Of a stretch of 38,774 nucleotides of DNA, positions 8,204 through 17,526 are shown in pieces. Under the pieces are notes generated by a model, which was given only the letters and a program-made list of their open reading frames with translations, was not told the origin of the DNA and searched no databases. The stretch's first letter is position 1, and each line of letters opens with the position of its first letter. The stretch comes from Trichomonas tenax (Eukaryota; Parabasalia; Trichomonadida; Trichomonadidae). Made by a program: the position numbers and the translations under genes. Location of the stretch: assembly GCA_023091735.1 (NCBI GenBank), contig JALKBU010000457.1, positions 1-38,774 on the forward strand, written 5' to 3'.

Positions 8204-8809
8204 ATGTTAACACAGACGACGATTTACGTTGGCAACCTCAGTTATTCCACTGAGACAGCTACAATCGGACAGTTCTTCACAAAGTTTGGCGAAGTTAAGT
8301 CCGCTAGAATTATCACCATAATGTATCGTGGTGAGAGACGCTCCCGCGGTTTCGGCTTCGTCGAGTTCGCCAACGAGACTGGATTCAAGGCTGCCCTTGA
8401 AACCAAGGAGGAAATCCAAATCGATAACCGCAGGATTAGAATCGTCCCTGCTAAGGAGAAGAGGAAATCTAAGACAGGCTTCCTTGGACGCTTACAGCCA
8501 GATGTTACAGAGGATAACATCAAGGAGGCTCTTAAGGCTTACAAGATTAACGAAGTCCGCATGAAAGAGTCAAGGAATAATGATGCTAAGACAAAGTTCT
8601 GCTTCCTTGAGTTCGATACCCCAGAGCTTTTGACAGAGGCTCACAAGAATAGGGAAATCGAGATCAATGGTAACAAGTATGTTATCAGAATTGCTCGCCC
8701 ACCAATTAGACCATTCAGACACCGCGGCCCAAGAAGAAATATTCGCAAAGGTGTTGGCAAAGGCCGCGCTCCAAAGAAGATTCCAACTCCAGCTCCAGTC
8801 AAAGAGTAA
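8204..8809 (+). CDS. Two-RRM RNA-binding protein
   Basis: This 201-residue protein has RRM1 at about 5-85, with RNP2 TIYVGNL (6-12) and RNP1 RSRGFGFVEF (46-55). RRM2, at about 90-168, is more divergent (KTGFLGRL, KTKFCFLEF). The Arg/Lys-Gly-Pro-rich tail RPFRHRGPRRNIRKGVGKGR is typical of RNA-contacting extensions. It is a general mRNA-binding protein, nuclear or cytoplasmic. Codon use (frequent CTC/CTT, CCA, AAG) resembles the highly expressed genes of the window. I cannot name an orthologue. Confidence 0.85.
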   Translation: MLTQTTIYVGNLSYSTETATIGQFFTKFGEVKSARIITIMYRGERRSRGFGFVEFANETGFKAALETKEEIQIDNRRIRIVPAKEKRKSKTGFLGRLQPDVTEDNIKEALKAYKINEVRMKESRNNDAKTKFCFLEFDTPELLTEAHKNREIEINGNKYVIRIARPPIRPFRHRGPRRNIRKGVGKGRAPKKIPTPAPVKE

Positions 8810-9328
8810 ATATATTATTATAGAATAATAATTTACTTCCATTTTTCTAAAAACTTTTTAAATTGTTTCTTCAATGGTTTTGATTTTATCGAAAAATTCG
8901 AAATCCCTTTAAGAACCAACTCCGCAAAGTTCAATAAACGTACTACATTCAGCAAAATATCTGGAATATGTGATTTCATAAATTTGACTATTTAAGAAAT
9001 CGCTTATTTCCGAATGTCATACAAATACTTGCCCTATGTTATGGCTGTGCATTATATATATTGATGGTATTTTAGTCAATTCATCATATTTTCGATCCGA
9101 AAGACATTTTCAATATTTTTCAAAAAATGCAATAAAACTATGCTACTCATAGGTAGTCCACATGAAATACATTTCCTTTTTTCGACAACAAACAAAATAT
9201 TTCTGGCCGCATAAAAATATCATTGAAAAATAATTACAAGTAATAGATGAACAAGAATCAAATAGCAAGAAAATACGAATAACAAAGTTTACTTAGTCAA
9301 ATATATATTTTCTTTTTTGTGAAGAGGT
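8810..9328. other. AT-rich spacer, no gene seen
   Basis: These 519 bp between the convergent RRM and L38 genes hold no coding frame or clear repeat that I can see. Confidence 0.5.
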
Positions 9329-9553
9329 TTACTCAGGTTTCTTGTCAAGAATGATGACTTCGAGGGACTCTGGGATTGAGTTCTGGACTAATTCGACGAA
9401 CTTTGGCTTAACAGAAAGTGTATAAAGATATTTTGTTGTGCGAAGTTTGAACTTTGTGTTGTCGTCGTTGACTTTCTTTACCTTGACCCACTTAGCGTCG
9501 GAGCGAGCGGCGAGGGCAAGAAATTCCTTTGGTGTTGTGACTTGCTTTGGCAT
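9329..9553 (-). CDS. RPL38: Ribosomal protein eL38
   Basis: This 74-residue protein of the large ribosomal subunit aligns along its whole length with eukaryotic L38 (about 70 residues). It has TPKEFLALAARSDAKWVKVK, then KFKLRTTKYLYTL, and a C-terminal VKPKFVELVQNSIPESLEV. ATG 9553 is the start; the codon before it is GTG. Unlike many genes here, it lacks a TCA(C/T)TTT initiator within 40 nt. Confidence 0.92.
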   Translation of the reverse strand: MPKQVTTPKEFLALAARSDAKWVKVKKVNDDNTKFKLRTTKYLYTLSVKPKFVELVQNSIPESLEVIILDKKPE

Positions 9554-11880
9554 CACAGAAAAGGCCGACCAATTCGACTTTACAAAATTCGATTTTTATT
9601 TGTCACTCTACAATTTACAAATCATATTTTTCTTTTTTCAAAATTTCCATCGCAAAACCATTTTCTATATAATGCAAACTTTAAACGCAAAAATATCTGT
9701 CAAAATTACATAATTTTATTTGTCAAATTTTTATTTTTCAGGAATTTTATTATGGAAATTGTATAATTATTATGTATTACCTAAATTCAAAAAAGTTGTA
9801 TACAGAGTGTGATTTTTCATGCTAATACAAAAATTTGTCTATCCATGAAAAAATCCCACTCTGAGAATATCAATAATTATAATTTCCCAATATATCTATA
9901 ATAAACAATTTTCCTATAATTTATATCAAAATCCTAGTAAATTTCTATAATTTGTTATTAAATATATTGTTTAATTAATAATTAAAATTCTTATTGTTAT
10001 GATTTATTAATAGTTTCCTATAAATTGATGAAAATAAAAAAAATATTTTTTATATGTTATGAAAAAATTTATATATTTTTTTCTCTAATAAAATAATTAT
10101 GACAACAATCCAAAATCTTTATTGTAATAATATTTAGAATAAAAATTTGATATGTAATACCCTTCTTTTCCTACTTGTAGACTTTTTGAAAAAACATTTT
10201 TTAGAAAAAATCCTCAATATCACAGCAAATTCAAAAATAAACACAACGTTATTAATAGCATCAGGAGTGTGACAATGTGGTATGGCACAAGCCTCGAACA
10301 AAAATGTTTCATCATCGCATTTCATGAAATTTGAGCTTCATAAAACTCGATGAATATGAACATCTGGAGCCTGATAATTTGTATCATATATACCCATATA
10401 TATGTGCACTGATTCACAGTATCAAAACTGAAAAGTAAGGATTCGACTTAATCTGATTGCCTTGCCTATAGAATATTTCAACCAAATACATATATTTTGT
10501 AGTTTATATGCCACTTAATCGTCTTAACTATGAATGAAATGAAATAACTATAATTGATAATCATTCATAATATTATGCTATAATTGTGTTATAAATGGAA
10601 AAATATATGATATAGCTCCAATATATTTGAAACATTATGTTTATTATTGCTGTTAGCGTAAAAACACATATGAAATTGGAAATTTCATTCTAAAACTATG
10701 AATTCAACATATATAAAATATTCAAAATGATCAGAAAACTAAAAGTAATGATAAATACAGCAATGCTGTATGTATAAATCGGAATTTTTTATCATATGAA
10801 AAACTTTATTGTTTTCATTAATTGAACATGAAAGTAATGCTACAATAGTCAAGTATTGTGTATATTTAATCAATACAACGAAAAATGTAGACCATCAGAT
10901 ATCGAGAAAGAAAATACTATCAATTTAGTTAAAATAATTGTTGCTTTGTACAAACTTCGATTTGGTTAAACCTGCCTCTGCATATCAAGGCTAGAATAAG
11001 GAAATAACAATTCTTGAAAATTCTAAATTGTTAGAAAATATGCATTTGTATGTCTCACTAGACTTTACTCCTACTGTAGTTGACTTCAGCATCTTAAATA
11101 GCCGTAATAGCGTAATCGAAATTTGTCAAGAAATACGAAAATGAGTTATTGATACATTTATTTGAGAGAGTGAATTTAAATTCTCATTCTTATTGTTAAG
11201 AACTTATATAAATGAATGCTTTCGATGGTGTGAAAAATTGGGGATTTAAAAAATAGCATTCAGGAATGGTGAACATTGCCGCAATGTGGTATATGTCAAC
11301 ATCGCATTGTAAACTTGAAGTATTTGGTCTTTGTTGGGATTATCAACCCCCACTTTAAAAATGTCACGTTTTCTGCATATTTTAAATTTTTTCATAGAAA
11401 CGAAATTTTTTCAAATTTCACAAAATAGATTATGGATATAATAAGCTTTATATATTTGAAGTTTTATTTTTGAAAATTATTTTTTCATCAAATTCGAAAT
11501 ATAGATATTATGTATATTGTAGATTCTATGTTATAAAATTTGAGGCTCGAAATTTTTTTGAAATTTTGATTGCAAAAGTTAGAATCCAAGCCAAAATTTT
11601 ATCATGGGGACAAAATGCATCAAGAGGGACTGCTGACCCATGCCAATGTATAGAACACCGCAGCTTCGATAGAAACTATCACAACAACACAAAATCCGAG
11701 CACAAAAGACGATTATAATTTGTCATGTAAATATTTATTTGGCATTTGGCAAATATGTTGACTATACTTGGCATTTAATAATATAGTTTACAATTAAAAA
11801 GGGTGTGTAAAAAATATAAGGTGGTGATTTTAATGTGGTGAGACAAACAAAATTTTAAAAATGTATTTGTATTTTGCTCG
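9554..11880. other. Long gene-poor AT-rich region
   Basis: This is the largest gene-free part of the window. Short frames (10134-10325 minus, 63 codons; 11470-11718 plus, 82 codons) have no recognisable domains. The stretch 11580-11745 looks like decayed coding DNA (see findings). A near-perfect inverted repeat lies at 9803-9863. Confidence 0.5.
9803..9863. repeat. Inverted repeat, about 19-bp arms
   Basis: CAGAGTGTGATTTTTCATG (9803-9821) pairs with CATGAAAAAATCCCACTCTG (9844-9863), with one mismatch and one extra base, around a 22-nt loop. This may be a small foldback element or a structured regulatory site. Confidence 0.7.
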
Positions 11881-12214
11881 ATGGAAGCCAATGCGCTAGG
11901 TAACTTGTTTTTACGCATTGGGTTCGTTATTTAGAGTAAGATAAAAATTCGAAACATTGATTTGGACTTGTTTGGCGACAGGATAAGGCTACCAATGGAG
12001 CCTGATCGAATCGTATTAAGCATGTACAACCATCTACTATGCTTGAATAAACTTGAAAATATTGAAGAAAGGATGAAGTTTTTGACGACTAATTATGAGA
12101 AGAAAATAAAGTCTGTGCTTTTTTAAAAGAATGTTGAGAGATGGAAACAACAAAGATAAGAAAGAAATGGAACTAGAGGCTCTCAAACATCTGCGAAAAA
12201 TGACACTTTTGTAA
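11881..12214 (+). pseudogene. Decayed coding fragment of unknown family
   Basis: One frame runs from ATG 11881 through one stop (TAG 11932) to TAA 12124. It reads MEANALGNLFLRIGFVI, stop, then ...RNIDLDLFGDRIRLP and MEPDRIVLSMYNHLLCLNKL. After a T-run at 12118-12124 the coding signal shifts frame to ATG 12131-TAA 12214 (MLRDGNNKDKKEMELEALKH...). The composition is protein-like (charged, balanced), in contrast to the surrounding DNA. Just upstream (11820-11840) the reading GGDFNVV recalls the endonuclease motif of LINE-type elements, but this is too short to rely on. Confidence 0.35.
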
Positions 12215-12687
12215 GATGCTTAAAAATCAAAATAAGCTTGTCGCCCTAATTTTACTCAATTTTCGTTTTTTAATGTCTGAAATAAGAACCATAGAATGCG
12301 TCATTAGCTTTTGAATTATTTGTCATGTAATTTTATACATGACAAAAAGACGATTTCTCTTTCTTTTTAGTTATTTGAAATCAGCAAATGATATCATACT
12401 TTAACCACAAAAAATAATTTTTCAAAATATAATTTCTCAATAATTTCACGGTTTTTAGTGATAACAGATCTCTCCACTAAAAATGGAACAAGAAATACGC
12501 AGAAAAACGGAAATATCTTGATCGTCGCCCACTTTTCCTATCGTTAAATTTTTCACTTTTCCTATAAATTTCTCACGAATAGACCAAATAGGCGATGTAA
12601 AAGACATAAAACACGAAAAAAATTTGAAGGAACAGAAAGATTGAAAAAGGAATGGTCTGCGATTTTTTTTTACAAAATTTTTTTAAA
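12215..12687. other. Spacer upstream of ThrRS
   Basis: It contains TTTGTCATGTAA near 12320 and TCACTTTTCC at 12553, more than 100 nt from the start codon. The T-run TTTTTTTAAA (12678-12687) abuts ATG 12688. Confidence 0.4.
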
Positions 12688-14823
12688 ATGAGCGAAGCTG
12701 CTGCTGCTCCAAAGGGCAAAGGAAAGGAACCAGTTCCAGAGTTCATCCAGAGACGCCTCGACATGTTCAACAAGATGGAGGACAAGACACCAAAGGTTGA
12801 CCCAGTCGAAGCCGAAATCAAGTTACTCCCAGAGAACTGCCAGAACGTCGATGCTGAAGGAAAGATGATCAAGATCACACTCGGTGTCACAACACCACTC
12901 GACATCATCAAGGCTGAGTATCCACCAAAGACAATCTTCTACGCCGCTGCTATCGACAAGGAAGACATGTGGGACCTCTCCCGCCCAATCACACACGGCA
13001 AAAGCATCTCATTCGTCAATTTCGACGACCCACGCGGTAAGGAAGTCTTCTGGCACTCATCCGCTCACGTTCTCGGTGCTGCCATCGAGTTCCACCTCCA
13101 GGTCGAGATTGCCATCGGTCCAGCCGGCGAGAAGGGCTTCTTCTACGACTACGAGCCAAAGGAGGGCCAGGAGGTCACACCAGAGATATTGAAGGAGATC
13201 GAGAAGGCCTGCATCTCCATCTGCAACAAGAAGGTCGACTACGAGCGCAAGATGTGCACACGCGAAGAGGCACTCGAGATCTTCTCTTCTAACCACTACA
13301 AGACAGAGATTCTCACAAACAGAGTCGAGCCAGGTGAGCTCGTTTCACTCTACCGCACAGGCACATTCATCGACCTTTGCCGCGGCCCACACCTTATCAA
13401 CGCCGGTGCTATCGCCGCTTGGTGGGTCATGGACGTCTCCGCTTGCATCTGGAACGGCGATGCTTCAAGGAAGATGCGCCGTATCCGTGCTATCACATTC
13501 CCGAAGAAGGAGCAGATGCAGGAGCACAAGAAGTTCCTCGAGGAAGCCGCTAAGCGCGACCACAGGAAGCTCGGCACAGAGCTCGGTCTCTTCTTCTTCC
13601 ACGAATGGTCCCCAGGCTGCCCATTCTTCTACCCAGAGGGCTGCTTAATGTACCGCCGCCTCATGGCTATGATCCGCCAGCAGTACATCAAGCGCCACTT
13701 TGTCGAAGTCATGACACCAAACATCTTCTACGATGACCTCTTCAAGACATCTGGTCACTGGGCTCACTACCGCGATGATATGTTCCACTTCAAGATCGAT
13801 GACGGCGCTCCATCTGAGGAGGAAATCGCTGCTCAGGATGCTAAGGATCCAGTCGCACAGCAGGCTCTCCGTGAGATGGGCATGAAGCCAATGAACTGCC
13901 CAGGCCACTGCCTCGTCTTCCGCTCAAAGGTCCGCTCATACAGAGAAATGCCAATTAGAATGGCTGAGTTCGGTGTTCTCCACCGTAACGAGGCTACAGG
14001 CGCTCTTACAGGTCTCACGCGTGTCAGAAGGTTCGTCCAGGATGATGCTCACATCTTCGCCCGCCACGACCAGATCGGCACAGAAATCTGCGATGCTCTC
14101 GACTTCATGACAGAAGTTTACGGCTACTTCGGAATGGAGCTTGAGTTCACACTCTCCACAATCAACATGGACAAGTACATGGGTGACCTCAAGGTTTGGG
14201 AGAACGCTACAAACATGCTTAGACAGGCTCTCATTGATAACAAGAAGACATTCACAGAGGCTCCAGGTGAGGCTGCTTTCTACGGTCCAAAGATCGATGT
14301 TCTCATCAAGGACTGCCTTGGCAGAAGACACCAGCTCGCTACAATCCAGCTCGACTTCCAGCTCCCAGAGAAGTTCGACCTTACATACGTCGACTCTGAG
14401 CTCAAGCCATGCAGACCAGTCATGATCCACAGAGCTGTTCTCGGTTCCCTCGAGAGATTCATCGCTATAGCCATCGAGCACTTCGCTGGTAAGTTCCCAT
14501 TCTGGATGTCACCAAGACAGATCGCCATCATTCCACAGAACATGACAAAGGAGGGCCAGATGGCATACATCAAGGAGCTCTACAACCTCATGCACATGGA
14601 GGGATTCGCCGTCGAAGTTGCTGATGGTCCAGAGTCAATGAACAAGAAGATCGTCAACGCCTTCAAGATGTCCAACAACGTTGTCCTCATCATCGGCGAC
14701 CGCGAAGTTGAGTCCCGCACAGTTGCTGCCAGATGGCGTGGTGAGAACAACCCAACAGTTGTCCCACTCGACGACTTCATGAACCAGATCCGCGACATGC
14801 AGAAGAACTATACAAGAAATTAA
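12688..14823 (+). CDS. Threonyl-tRNA synthetase
   Basis: This class II synthetase charges tRNA-Thr in the cytosol. The 711 residues show a TGS domain (about 58-105). The editing domain has HSSAH (123-127) and CRGPH (231-235). In the catalytic core, the zinc ligands are Cys404 (MNCPGHC), His455 (DDAHIF) and His581 (HRAVLGSLER, motif 3), and motif 2 is HRNEATGALTGLTRVRRF. A C-terminal anticodon-binding domain starts near 610. An insertion (DDGAPSEEEIAAQDAKDPVA) precedes MNCPGHC, where bacterial enzymes have a few residues. The start at 12688 (MSEAAAAPKG) is preferred because TTTTTTTAAA directly precedes it; ATG 12652 in the same frame would add 12 hydrophobic residues. Strong codon bias suggests high expression. 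Confidence 0.96.
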   Translation: MSEAAAAPKGKGKEPVPEFIQRRLDMFNKMEDKTPKVDPVEAEIKLLPENCQNVDAEGKMIKITLGVTTPLDIIKAEYPPKTIFYAAAIDKEDMWDLSRPITHGKSISFVNFDDPRGKEVFWHSSAHVLGAAIEFHLQVEIAIGPAGEKGFFYDYEPKEGQEVTPEILKEIEKACISICNKKVDYERKMCTREEALEIFSSNHYKTEILTNRVEPGELVSLYRTGTFIDLCRGPHLINAGAIAAWWVMDVSACIWNGDASRKMRRIRAITFPKKEQMQEHKKFLEEAAKRDHRKLGTELGLFFFHEWSPGCPFFYPEGCLMYRRLMAMIRQQYIKRHFVEVMTPNIFYDDLFKTSGHWAHYRDDMFHFKIDDGAPSEEEIAAQDAKDPVAQQALREMGMKPMNCPGHCLVFRSKVRSYREMPIRMAEFGVLHRNEATGALTGLTRVRRFVQDDAHIFARHDQIGTEICDALDFMTEVYGYFGMELEFTLSTINMDKYMGDLKVWENATNMLRQALIDNKKTFTEAPGEAAFYGPKIDVLIKDCLGRRHQLATIQLDFQLPEKFDLTYVDSELKPCRPVMIHRAVLGSLERFIAIAIEHFAGKFPFWMSPRQIAIIPQNMTKEGQMAYIKELYNLMHMEGFAVEVADGPESMNKKIVNAFKMSNNVVLIIGDREVESRTVAARWRGENNPTVVPLDDFMNQIRDMQKNYTRN

Positions 14824-15308
14824 GTCGTTGATTTTTGATTTTTTTATCTACTAAAATACCAATAAACTAAAGATTTACTAATTTATATCTTTTTATTATA
14901 AAATATAAATTTTCATGATTTACATGAAAGATTTTAAATATTTGAATTTTATTTCGTGTTCTGATCTAGGATATATAAACTCGTTGATTGACTATTAAAA
15001 ATCAGGCAAATCAAAAATGACATGTAAGTTAAATATTTGTCAAGTAAAACAATTTTGTCACGTAAATCCGAACAAATATCAATTTAAAAAATTGTAATGA
15101 TAAAAGTGATTTTGAGCATATGGATATTATAAAAATCTACAAAAACCAAAATGTTAAAAATTTTCATTAAGTTATATGGTAAAAAGTGATCCCATACTTA
15201 TGTAAATACTAAAAAACGCAAAATGAAGTCCAAATTTTTATTCAACCAATTAGCCAAAATTGTAAACTTCACAATCACAAAGAAAAAAAATATGACAAAT
15301 TTTTTAAA
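14824..15308. other. Spacer with upstream-motif copies before the Npl4-like gene
   Basis: ATGACATGTAAG occurs at 15017-15028, followed by GTCAAGTAAAA and GTCACGTAAA. TTTTTTAAA directly abuts ATG 15309. Nothing else is seen. Confidence 0.4.
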
Positions 15309-16556
15309 ATGGGATTAATTGCCATTCAATGGGCGCGAGGAACGATAAAAATCAATATCTCGCCATCAATGACTGTTTCAACGCTTCTGGAGAAGCTCGC
15401 TGAGAAGACACTCGTTGATCCATCAAAAATGACTTTATATTACGATTGCAAGTTTACAAATCCAATCAGGAAGGACATCTCTTTGATCAGGGCGAAAGTT
15501 ACATCAGGAACGATGCTTTATATGGATATTTCCAAAGATACTAAAATTTCTAAAGATATTCAATTCGGCAATCAGCTCGAAAAGACAGACGTTGGTGTCG
15601 ACGTCATGGGCGATAACGTTTCACCGGAAGAAAGAGAAGCAATCTTGGCCAGAGCGAGAGCATTCGGTCCAAGAGTTGTAACAACAGAAATGATCAACGT
15701 TCGTGATCGTGGAATGCCGCATTTCGGTGTCATTGAGATGTCCAGTGTTTTCGCGATTCGTATTCCACAGAGAAAAATTTTGGATCCATTCTTCATGATT
15801 GCTCATCAAACAGGCTACAAAACACACAGAGTCATGTTCTTGTTTGGCCGTGTTGAGAAATATACAGGAAAAGTCACTGTTCACTGCTCTCTTGAGCCAC
15901 AACAAAAGAATTACGTCGATCACTTTGAAATATTAGAAGAGTTTAATTTAGATTTAGTCAGAAAGGTCGCTAAGGCCTTTGGCATGGATTGCGTTGGTAT
16001 GGCGATCTCATGTCCAAAGATCGATAAAGATCACGCACTTTCCGAATATATGGTTAAATTGGCGGCTAAATATCAAGCGGAGATATCAGAGCACTTTACA
16101 ACAGTTATTGCCACAGCTAATTCCGCAGAAGCATTCCAAGTTAATGATGCTGCCGTGAAATCACATCAAAAGGATCTTTTCGATCAAAGCACATCTCCTA
16201 TCCTCCTCAAGTTCAAGGAAGATGTTAAGTTGGGACTCAGCAAGAAGTCCAAGGAGTTCGATGTTAACTATTCTCTTTGCACGCTTCGTATTCGTCCAGC
16301 AAACTCTCACTTCCCTGATGTTGAGAACTTCCCGTCATTGTCTGACTACCCAACAATCAACGATGTCAAGGGATACCTCAACAACACGCCTTTCTGCCCA
16401 TGGTGGTACCGCCTTTTCAACTTCCGTCTCTTAGTTTATCTCGTTTACATCAAAGTCATTCCTGAGAACTTAATTAATGAAGTCGTCAACCAGATCATCA
16501 AGATGGAGCCAATCACCAGAGGTGTTATTTCTAATATCGAACGTTTAACTAAGTAA
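15309..16556 (+). CDS. Npl4-like cofactor of Cdc48/p97
   Basis: The 415 residues resemble Npl4, which with Ufd1 recruits ubiquitinated substrates to the AAA ATPase Cdc48. The N-terminus (about 1-78) looks like the ubiquitin-like UBX domain (INISPSMTVSTLLEKLAEKT). The MPN-like domain follows (MPHFGVIEMS near 140, then THRVMFLFGRVEKYTGKVTV and SLEPQQ near 180-210, AKAFGMDCVGMAIS), and then a helical C-terminal domain. The Cys-rich zinc finger that Npl4 has between these parts is not visible; there are no CxxC pairs. The assignment is by pattern similarity. TTTTTTAAA abuts the start codon. Confidence 0.72.
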   Translation: MGLIAIQWARGTIKINISPSMTVSTLLEKLAEKTLVDPSKMTLYYDCKFTNPIRKDISLIRAKVTSGTMLYMDISKDTKISKDIQFGNQLEKTDVGVDVMGDNVSPEEREAILARARAFGPRVVTTEMINVRDRGMPHFGVIEMSSVFAIRIPQRKILDPFFMIAHQTGYKTHRVMFLFGRVEKYTGKVTVHCSLEPQQKNYVDHFEILEEFNLDLVRKVAKAFGMDCVGMAISCPKIDKDHALSEYMVKLAAKYQAEISEHFTTVIATANSAEAFQVNDAAVKSHQKDLFDQSTSPILLKFKEDVKLGLSKKSKEFDVNYSLCTLRIRPANSHFPDVENFPSLSDYPTINDVKGYLNNTPFCPWWYRLFNFRLLVYLVYIKVIPENLINEVVNQIIKMEPITRGVISNIERLTK

Positions 16557-16640
16557 ACAAATGTTTTAAATTATTCTTATCATTTTTTGCTTAAAAATGT
16601 AAAACTAAATATGCTTGTAAAGAATAAAATCATTTTTTTT

Positions 16641-16646
16641 TCATTG
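16641..16646 (+). promoter_or_regulatory. Initiator of the Atg4 gene
   Basis: TCATTG, with its A at 16643, is 9 nt before ATG 16652, matching TCA(+1)Y(T/A). Confidence 0.5.
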
Positions 16647-16651
16647 TTGAA

Positions 16652-17506
16652 ATGCGAGTGATAAATTATAATGGAAAAAATATGGACGAAAACAAAATGA
16701 TAGATTCCATTCCTCGATTCTGTTACAGATCTAACTTCAAAGCGATCGAAAACTCCAAATTAATTTGCGATTCAGGCTGGGGATGTTGTTTTCGCTCTTC
16801 TCAGGGTTTAATATGCCAGTATATACTGAAGCTTCACAAAATGCATCCAGAAATATATAGCAAAGCGTTTCCAAATTCGACGAATCCTTTAAATTTGTTT
16901 CTAGACGTCCCAGAAGCGCCTTTTGGTATCCAAAACCTGATCAAATTCGCAAGCAAAGTCGGGTTACCTATAGGTGAATGGGCAAAACCTTCTTTAATGG
17001 CAGAATCAATTTATTTGATATTTAAATCTCTTAATTTGAACTGCATTATCTCTCGAAATCTCACTTTTGACTACGATGAAATCATGGAAACTGAATATCC
17101 GACATTAATTCTTGTTCCTGGTTTATTAGGATTAGATAAACTAGAAGAGGGCTATATTCCATTCGTATATTTATGCTTATGCATGGAAAAGTCCCTTGGC
17201 TTTGTCAGTGGGCTTGGATCTTCAGCGTATTATTTTGTTGCATTTGATTCAGATCAGGTTTATTATTTTGATCCACACACAACGAAAAAAGCTTTAGAAG
17301 GTGGAGATTATAGTTCCTTGTATGAGTTGAAGCTCAAATCGATGAGCATCAAAAGATTAAATCCATCGATATTATTTGGCTTTTATTGCGGCACTAACAT
17401 ACGCGAAGACATTTCGATGTTAATGGGGTGTGCAAAGACACCAATAACAGTCATCAACAAAGCAGAATTAGAAGAAATTTCAAAAGATATCATCGAATTT
17501 GATTGA
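16652..17506 (+). CDS. ATG4: Atg4 cysteine protease (autophagy)
   Basis: Atg4 cleaves the C-terminus of Atg8/LC3 and later deconjugates it from lipid. The catalytic Cys lies in CDSGWGCCFRSSQG (C45). The Asp/His pair is in YYFDPHTTKKA (D207, H209), the standard DPHTT signature, and the segment LGFVSGLGSSAYYFVAFD precedes it as in the family. The 284 residues are short compared with human ATG4B (393), with little beyond the protease core. A second Cys (C46) directly follows the nucleophile. The gene is 95 bp downstream of Npl4 on the same strand but has its own initiator. Confidence 0.93.
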   Translation: MRVINYNGKNMDENKMIDSIPRFCYRSNFKAIENSKLICDSGWGCCFRSSQGLICQYILKLHKMHPEIYSKAFPNSTNPLNLFLDVPEAPFGIQNLIKFASKVGLPIGEWAKPSLMAESIYLIFKSLNLNCIISRNLTFDYDEIMETEYPTLILVPGLLGLDKLEEGYIPFVYLCLCMEKSLGFVSGLGSSAYYFVAFDSDQVYYFDPHTTKKALEGGDYSSLYELKLKSMSIKRLNPSILFGFYCGTNIREDISMLMGCAKTPITVINKAELEEISKDIIEFD

Positions 17507-17526
17507 ATTACTAAGAAAGATAGTTT

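Noticed and set aside
12652..12687. Longer N-terminus for ThrRS from ATG 12652
   Set aside because: It adds MVCDFFLQNFFK, which looks like translated T-run spacer; ATG 12688 has the T-run/TTAAA start context.
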